Assembly (NCBI RefSeq): GCF_002803065.1
Contig: NZ_NNBL01000022.1
Location: 1 to 64,000 of the forward strand
Direction of reading: 5' to 3'
Source: Streptomyces sp. CB01635
Lineage (GTDB): Bacteria; Actinomycetota; Actinomycetes; Streptomycetales; Streptomycetaceae
DNA length: 64,000 bases
Of this stretch, positions 59,684-64,000 are shown piece by piece. The position numbers were made by a program, and so were the translations under genes. Below the pieces are notes generated by a model. That model made no database searches, had not been told where the DNA came from, and was given only the letters and a program-made list of their open reading frames with translations. Each line of letters begins with the position of its first letter. Position 1 is the first letter of the stretch.

Positions 59684-60895
59684 TCACTCCGGCACCCGCA
59701 GGCGCGCCTCGGCCGCACGCCCCGTGACAGCACCCGGCTCCCCCAGTGCCTGATCCAGGTCCGCCCACAGGTCCTCGACGTCCTCAAGACCCACCGAAAG
59801 CCGCAGCAGCCGGTCGCTCACGCCCGCCGACCTGCGGTCGCCTGCGTCGACGATGCGGTGGCTGATCGACGCCGGGTGCTGGATGAGCGAGTCGACGCTG
59901 CCGAGGCTGACGGCGGGCGTGACCAGGCGGACCGTGCGGATCACCTCGTGCGGGTCGCCCACGGTCTCGAAGGCGACCATCGCGCCGCCGATCCGCGGAT
60001 AGTGCACACGCGCGATCCGCGGGTCACCGGACAGGCGCGCCGCCAGTTCGGCCGCTGTCGCCGACGCCGCCCGGACGCGCACCGGCAGCGTCGCGAGGCC
60101 GCGCAGGAGCAGATATCCGGCGAGCGGATGCAGCACGCCGCCCGTCGCGAACCGCACCTGGCGCAGCTGCCGGGCGAACGCCTCGTCGCAGGCCACGACC
60201 CCGCCCATGACGTCCCCGTGCCCGCCGAGGAACTTGGTCGCACTGTGCAGCACCAGCCGCGCGCCGTGCTCGACGGGCCGCTGGAGGACCGGCGTGGCGA
60301 AGGTGTTGTCGGCGAGGAGCGGCACCGTTCCGCACGAGTGGGCCACGGCCCGCAGATCGAGCTCGGCGAGCGTCGGATTGGCGGGTGACTCCACCATCAC
60401 GAGCCCGGTGTCGGGCCGGATCGCGTCCGCGATGCCCGCCGGGTCCACCCAGGTCACCTCGGTGCCGAGCGCCCCCGCGGTGAGCAGGTGGTCGCTGCAT
60501 CCGTACAGCGGCCGGACGGCGACGACATGGCGCAGCCCGCCGCCGCTGCGTACGAGCAGCACCGCGGTCAGGGCCGCCATGCCGCTCGCGAAGGCGACCG
60601 CGCTCTCGGTGCCTTCGAGCCGGGCGAGCGCGGTCTCGAAGCGGCCGACGGTCGGATTGCCGAGCCGTGCGTACACCGGCGGGCCCTCGTCGACGACGCC
60701 GTCCGCCGCGAACGCGTCGATGCGGGCGGCCTCGCCGCGGCTGTCGTACGACGGGTAGGTGGTGGACAGGTCGATGGGCGGGGCGTGCAGACCGAGTCCC
60801 GCGAGGTCGTCACGGCCGGCGTGTACGGCTTCGGTGGCCAGGGCCCGCCCGTGGGCGGGGCCCGGGCGCATCCCTGCATACAGGTCGTTGTCCAT
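59684..60895 (-). CDS. Cystathionine gamma-lyase/synthase family PLP enzyme
   Basis: 403-residue trans-sulfuration enzyme. The PLP lysine is in LVLHSATKFLGGHGD; YARLGNPTVGRFE, SGMAALTAVLL and VESPANPTLAELDLRAV are typical. It could be a gamma-lyase (cysteine from cystathionine) or gamma-synthase; the sequence alone does not decide. The start MDNDLYAGMRPG is the ATG nearest the divergent Lrp gene, with about 60 bases of shared promoter. Confidence 0.9.
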   Translation of the reverse strand: MDNDLYAGMRPGPAHGRALATEAVHAGRDDLAGLGLHAPPIDLSTTYPSYDSRGEAARIDAFAADGVVDEGPPVYARLGNPTVGRFETALARLEGTESAVAFASGMAALTAVLLVRSGGGLRHVVAVRPLYGCSDHLLTAGALGTEVTWVDPAGIADAIRPDTGLVMVESPANPTLAELDLRAVAHSCGTVPLLADNTFATPVLQRPVEHGARLVLHSATKFLGGHGDVMGGVVACDEAFARQLRQVRFATGGVLHPLAGYLLLRGLATLPVRVRAASATAAELAARLSGDPRIARVHYPRIGGAMVAFETVGDPHEVIRTVRLVTPAVSLGSVDSLIQHPASISHRIVDAGDRRSAGVSDRLLRLSVGLEDVEDLWADLDQALGEPGAVTGRAAEARLRVPE

Positions 60896-60955
60896 GGGCG
60901 ACAGCCTGAACAACGGCCGGGGTTCGTCGGACAAACCCCGTGCTACGTTCGGCCG

Positions 60956-61450
60956 ATGGCTGATTCTGTCGTACTCGATCCGGTCGATCTGCACATACTG
61001 CGTCTCCTCCAGAACGATGCCCGCGTCACCTACCGGGACCTCGCCGAGCAGGTCGGCGTCGCGCCGTCCACCTGCCTCGACCGCGTGACGCGGCTGCGCC
61101 GGTCCGGCGTGATCCTCGGGCATCAGCTGCGCCTCGACCCGGCGAAGCTGGGCCGCGGGCTCCAGGCGCTGCTCTCGGTGCAGGTGCGACCGCACCGGCG
61201 CGAGCTGGTCGGCCCGTTCGTGGAGCGGATCCGGGCGCTGCCGGAAGCGCGGTCGGTCTTCCATCTGACGGGCCCCGACGACTACTTGGTGCATGTCGCC
61301 GTGCGCGACACCGCCGACCTCCAGCGGCTGGTACTCGACGAGTTCACGGCGCACCGCGAGGTGGCGCGCGTCGAGACGCGGCTGATCTTCCAGCAGTGGG
61401 AGTGCGGCCCGCTGCTTCCCCCCTCCGCCGACGCCGTCGGTGAATCTTGA
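60956..61450 (+). CDS. Lrp/AsnC-family regulator
   Basis: 164-residue regulator. N-terminal helix-turn-helix (about 8-60; DLHILRLLQNDARVTYRDLAEQVGVAPSTCLDRVTRLRRSG) and C-terminal RAM domain (about 70-150; QALLSVQVRP, GPDDYLVHVAVRD). Divergent from cystathionine gamma-lyase and so its likely amino-acid-responsive regulator. Its stop (TGA 61448-61450) overlaps an ATG that could start the next frame. Confidence 0.92.
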   Translation: MADSVVLDPVDLHILRLLQNDARVTYRDLAEQVGVAPSTCLDRVTRLRRSGVILGHQLRLDPAKLGRGLQALLSVQVRPHRRELVGPFVERIRALPEARSVFHLTGPDDYLVHVAVRDTADLQRLVLDEFTAHREVARVETRLIFQQWECGPLLPPSADAVGES

Positions 61451-61485
61451 TGACGCGGCCCCCCACCCCGTACGACGATGGCGGC

Positions 61486-63189
61486 ATGTCAGATTCGTCA
61501 GCCACAGCAGCAGCCGTCACCGGACCGCTCCCGCGCGAAGTCGCCGACACCTACGTCGACGAGCTCATCGCCCTCGACCCCGTCACCGGCACCTACCTCG
61601 GCGTGCCCGAGAGCCACAGCAAGCTGCCCGACCTGTCACCCGCCGGTCAGGAGGCCCTCGCCGATCTCGCGCGGGCGACCCTCGCGCGGCTCGACGAGGC
61701 CGAGCGCAGGCCCGGGGCCGACAGCGCGGCCGAGCGCCGCTGCGGCCGGCTCCTGCGGGAGCGGCTCACGGCCGAAATCGCCGTGCACGACGCCGAGGAG
61801 AACCTGCGGGCCGTCACCAATCTGGGCGGGCCCGTCCACAACATGCGGGAGGTGTTCACCCTCACGCCGACCGCGACGGACGCGGACTGGGCGGCCGTCG
61901 CGGAGCGGCTGCGCGCCGTGCCCGGGGCGCTCGCCGGGTACCGCGAGACGCTGTCGCTGGGCCTGGAGAAGAAGCTCCACGGCGGACCGCGGCCGACCGC
62001 CACGTTCATCGGGCAGCTCACCGAGTGGGCGGGCGAAGGGCGCGGCTGGTTCGAGGACTTCACCGCGGACGGGCCCGACGCGCTGCGTGCCGAGCTCGAC
62101 GAGGCCGGCAGCGCCGCGACGGCCGCGGTGGTCGAGCTGCGCGACTGGATGCGCGACGTGTACGCGCCCGCGATCGAGGGCTCGCCCGACACGGTGGGCC
62201 GCGAGCGGTACGCCCGCTGGTCGCGCTACTACAACGGCACGGACCTCGACCTCGACGAGGCGTACGCGTACGGCTGGGCGGAGTACCACCGCCTGCTCGG
62301 CGAGATGAGGACCGAGGCGGAGAAGATCCTGCCCGGTGCCGCGACGCCGTGGGTGGCGCTCGCGCACCTCGACGAGCACGGCACGCACATCGAGGGCGTG
62401 GAGGAGGTGCAGCGCTGGCTCCAGGGCGTGATGGACGAGGCGATCGAGGCTCTCGACGGCACGCACTTCGAACTCGCGGAGCGGGTACGCAAGGTGGAGT
62501 CCATGATCGCCCCGGCGGGCAGCGCCGCGGCGCCCTACTACACGGCGCCGTCGGAGGACTTCTCGCGGCCGGGGCGCACCTGGCTGCCGACGATGGGCCA
62601 GACCCGGTTCCCCGTCTACGACCTGGTCTCCACCTGGTACCACGAGGGCGTACCCGGTCACCATCTCCAGATCGCGCAGTGGACGCACGTCGCGGACAGC
62701 CTCTCCCGCTACCAGGCGAGCGTCGGCATGGTGAGCGCCAACGCCGAGGGGTGGGCGCTGTACGCGGAGCGTCTGATGGACGAGCTGGGCTTCCTCACGG
62801 ACGCCGAGCGGCGGCTCGGATATCTGGACGCGCAGATGATGCGCGCGACCCGCGTCATCGTCGACATCGGCATGCACCTGGAGCTGGAGATCCCGGCGGA
62901 CTCGCCGTTCCACCCGGGCGAGCGGTGGACGCCCGCCCTCGCGCAGGAGTTCTTCGGCGCGCACAGCAGCCGGCCCGCGGACTTCGTGGAGAGCGAGCTG
63001 ACCCGCTATCTGTCCATCCCCGGGCAGGCGATCGGCTACAAGCTGGGCGAGCGCGCGTGGCTGCTCGGCCGCGCGGGCGCGCAGGCGAGGCACGGGGACG
63101 CGTTCGACGCGAAGGCCTGGCACATGGCGGCTCTCTCGCAGGGATCGCTCGGCCTGGACGACCTGGTGGACGAGCTGTCCCAGCTGTGA
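61486..63189 (+). CDS. DUF885 metallopeptidase
   Basis: 567-residue DUF885 protein, a family of putative M32-like carboxypeptidases. The zinc motif is YHEGVPGHHLQ (HExxxxHH), with further conserved SANAEGWALYAERL (Glu ligand) and GQAIGYKLGERAW. No signal peptide, so cytoplasmic. The start is the ATG encoding MSDSSATA; an earlier ATG at 61450, overlapping the Lrp stop, would add 12 residues and is possible. Peptide substrate unknown. Confidence 0.85.
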   Translation: MSDSSATAAAVTGPLPREVADTYVDELIALDPVTGTYLGVPESHSKLPDLSPAGQEALADLARATLARLDEAERRPGADSAAERRCGRLLRERLTAEIAVHDAEENLRAVTNLGGPVHNMREVFTLTPTATDADWAAVAERLRAVPGALAGYRETLSLGLEKKLHGGPRPTATFIGQLTEWAGEGRGWFEDFTADGPDALRAELDEAGSAATAAVVELRDWMRDVYAPAIEGSPDTVGRERYARWSRYYNGTDLDLDEAYAYGWAEYHRLLGEMRTEAEKILPGAATPWVALAHLDEHGTHIEGVEEVQRWLQGVMDEAIEALDGTHFELAERVRKVESMIAPAGSAAAPYYTAPSEDFSRPGRTWLPTMGQTRFPVYDLVSTWYHEGVPGHHLQIAQWTHVADSLSRYQASVGMVSANAEGWALYAERLMDELGFLTDAERRLGYLDAQMMRATRVIVDIGMHLELEIPADSPFHPGERWTPALAQEFFGAHSSRPADFVESELTRYLSIPGQAIGYKLGERAWLLGRAGAQARHGDAFDAKAWHMAALSQGSLGLDDLVDELSQL

Positions 63190-63195
63190 CTCGAT

Positions 63196-63229
63196 TGCGG
63201 GCGGCGGCACTTGGCGGCTGCCGCCCGCA
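63196..63229. terminator. Hairpin between DUF885 and rhodanese genes
   Basis: A 10-bp stem (TGCGGGCGGC, 63196-63205, with GCCGCCCGCA, 63220-63229) lies between convergent genes. Confidence 0.7.
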
Positions 63230-63251
63230 CATCCACGTTCCCGGTGCTCGC

Positions 63252-63737
63252 TCAGCAGCCGCAGTCGTCCGAGTCCACCGGCGCCGTCAGCGGGTCGGCG
63301 TCGCGCTGCGCGGGCCCCTCCCACGTCTCGTACGCGAAGCCCTCCCGCGCCCAGTACTCGAAGCCGCCGAGCATCTCCTTGACCTGGAAGCCGAGTTCGG
63401 CGAGGGCGAGAGCGGCGCGCGTGGCGCCGTTGCAGCCCGGACCCCAGCAGTACGTGACGACGGGCACGGACCTGTCGAGGAGCTGTTCGGCCTGCTCGGC
63501 GATGAGCGCGGCGGGCAGGTGGACCGCGCCGGGTACGTGCCCCTGGTCCCACGAGGCGGTGGAGCGGGTGTCGATGACGACGAAGCCCGGGTCCCCGTCC
63601 GCGGCGAGCGCCGAGGCGACGTCGGACACATCGGCGTGGAAGGCAAGGCTCGCGCCGAAGTACGCAGCGGCTGCGGCGGGGGACGCCGGGGGCACACGGA
63701 GCACGGAGTTGGGGGTGACGGTGGTGGTCGCGGTCAT
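63252..63737 (-). CDS. Rhodanese-like sulfurtransferase
   Basis: 161-residue single-domain rhodanese. The active-site Cys is C97 in VTYCWGPGCNGATRAA; FVVIDTRSTASWDQGHVPGAVHLP is the typical substrate-binding strand-loop. The C-terminus ends DSDDCGC. GGGAGG precedes the ATG. It is divergent from an Lrp-type gene across a promoter with two palindromes and is probably its target. Confidence 0.9.
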   Translation of the reverse strand: MTATTTVTPNSVLRVPPASPAAAAAYFGASLAFHADVSDVASALAADGDPGFVVIDTRSTASWDQGHVPGAVHLPAALIAEQAEQLLDRSVPVVTYCWGPGCNGATRAALALAELGFQVKEMLGGFEYWAREGFAYETWEGPAQRDADPLTAPVDSDDCGC

Positions 63738-63789
63738 GATGTCGGCCTCCCGGGCGAATCGCTGCGGGCCGCACGGCCGTGCCGCCCTC

Positions 63790-63863
63790 GACCAGAAATC
63801 TATGGTCCCTGACGATCTTCCTGAAGTGACGATCCCCGGCATCACCCTTGATCTGCCGGGGAT
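63790..63863. promoter_or_regulatory. Two inverted repeats in the rhodanese/Lrp promoter
   Basis: GACCA-gaaatcta-TGGTC (63790-63807) and ATCCCCGGCA ... TGCCGGGGAT (arms 63832-63841 and 63854-63863) lie between the divergent genes. Lrp regulators usually bind several such sites. Candidates for control of both genes. Confidence 0.5.
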
Positions 63864-63883
63864 GTCCCTGCTATTCCTGCCGC

Positions 63884-64000
63884 ATGACCGGTGAATCCCC
63901 GTACACCACCGACGCCACCGACTGGCGCATCCTCGACGTCCTCCAGCGCGAGGGCCGGGCGAGCTACGCCGAGCTCGCCCGGGCCGTCTCCATGTCCGCG
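63884..64000 (+). CDS. Lrp/AsnC-family regulator, 3' truncated by the window
   Basis: The first 39 codons of a gene running off the window. ATDWRILDVLQREGRASYAELARAVSMSA is the first helix and part of the helix-turn-helix of an Lrp/AsnC regulator. It is divergent from the rhodanese gene, which it probably controls. Confidence 0.85.
   Translation, partial: MTGESPYTTDATDWRILDVLQREGRASYAELARAVSMSA

Noticed and set aside
1..64000. Insertion sequences, phage genes, CRISPR arrays, tRNA or rRNA genes, biosynthetic gene cluster
   Set aside because: No transposase, integrase, regularly spaced repeats, tRNA-like cloverleaf or clustered biosynthetic core enzymes were found.

Overview
The window is high-GC DNA (roughly 70% or more, with G/C at most third codon positions). 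It has GTG and TTG starts and GGAGG-type ribosome binding sites. The gene set (MurT/GatD, SSI-type inhibitor, tripeptidyl aminopeptidase, XRE-DUF397-ATPase group, ECF41 sigma factor, MocR regulator) points to a Streptomyces chromosome. From memory only, the order pfkA / tap / urease / bioFBAD / purB resembles the S. coelicolor region around SCO12xx. No rRNA, tRNA, CRISPR, transposase or integrase was seen, so this reads as core or near-core chromosome and not as a mobile island.

Layout. 1-3.4 kb: the 3' two-thirds of an SNF2 helicase overlapping a SWIM zinc-finger gene, followed by a degenerate duplication of that gene's 3' end. 3.7-5.9 kb: a Tat-exported GH89 alpha-N-acetylglucosaminidase behind a DasR-like dre site and a LacI-type palindrome. 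6-8 kb: acyl-CoA dehydrogenase divergent from its likely TetR repressor. 8-12 kb: peptide deformylase, the murT-gatD pair that amidates lipid II, and pfkA. 12-16.3 kb: CtaG-like membrane protein, SSI-family inhibitor, acyltransferase and tripeptidyl aminopeptidase. 16.4-21 kb: the urease operon ureABCFGD (minus strand). 21-26.8 kb: TetR plus membrane protein, an orphan Phd/YefM antitoxin, a ClpP homologue with Gln in place of the catalytic His, and an NlpC/P60 hydrolase behind a c-di-AMP (ydaO/yuaA) riboswitch. 26.8-28.6 kb: ATPase, XRE and DUF397 genes. 28.6-33.2 kb: the biotin genes bioF, bioB, bioA and bioD. 33.2-33.8 kb: an antitoxin with a degenerate Fic-like partner. 34-41.4 kb: an ABC exporter, a flavin/F420-type oxidoreductase, a GNAT protein and two CNNM/CBS transporters. 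41.5-44.4 kb: SGNH hydrolase, purB and mug. 44.4-49.6 kb: a methyltransferase, and an ABC-2 transporter divergent from a two-component system. 49.6-56.2 kb: ROK and GntR regulators, an ECF41 sigma factor, an alpha/beta hydrolase, an EamA permease and a MocR regulator. 56.3-64 kb: phoD with a PHO box, an ACT-GNAT fusion, a cystathionine gamma-lyase with its Lrp regulator, a DUF885 peptidase, and a rhodanese divergent from a second, truncated Lrp gene.

How it fits together. Cell-wall functions recur: lipid II amidation, a riboswitch-controlled wall hydrolase and GlcNAc release. Nutrient functions also recur: urease for nitrogen, phoD for phosphate, GlcNAc for carbon and nitrogen, and biotin synthesis. 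Several operators are visible as palindromes in divergent promoters. The least ordinary items are the His-to-Gln ClpP with its small partner gene, a short proline-rich upstream reading frame before the CNNM operon, a permease whose frame runs 94 codons antisense into the neighbouring hydrolase, and the apparent CTG start of mug.
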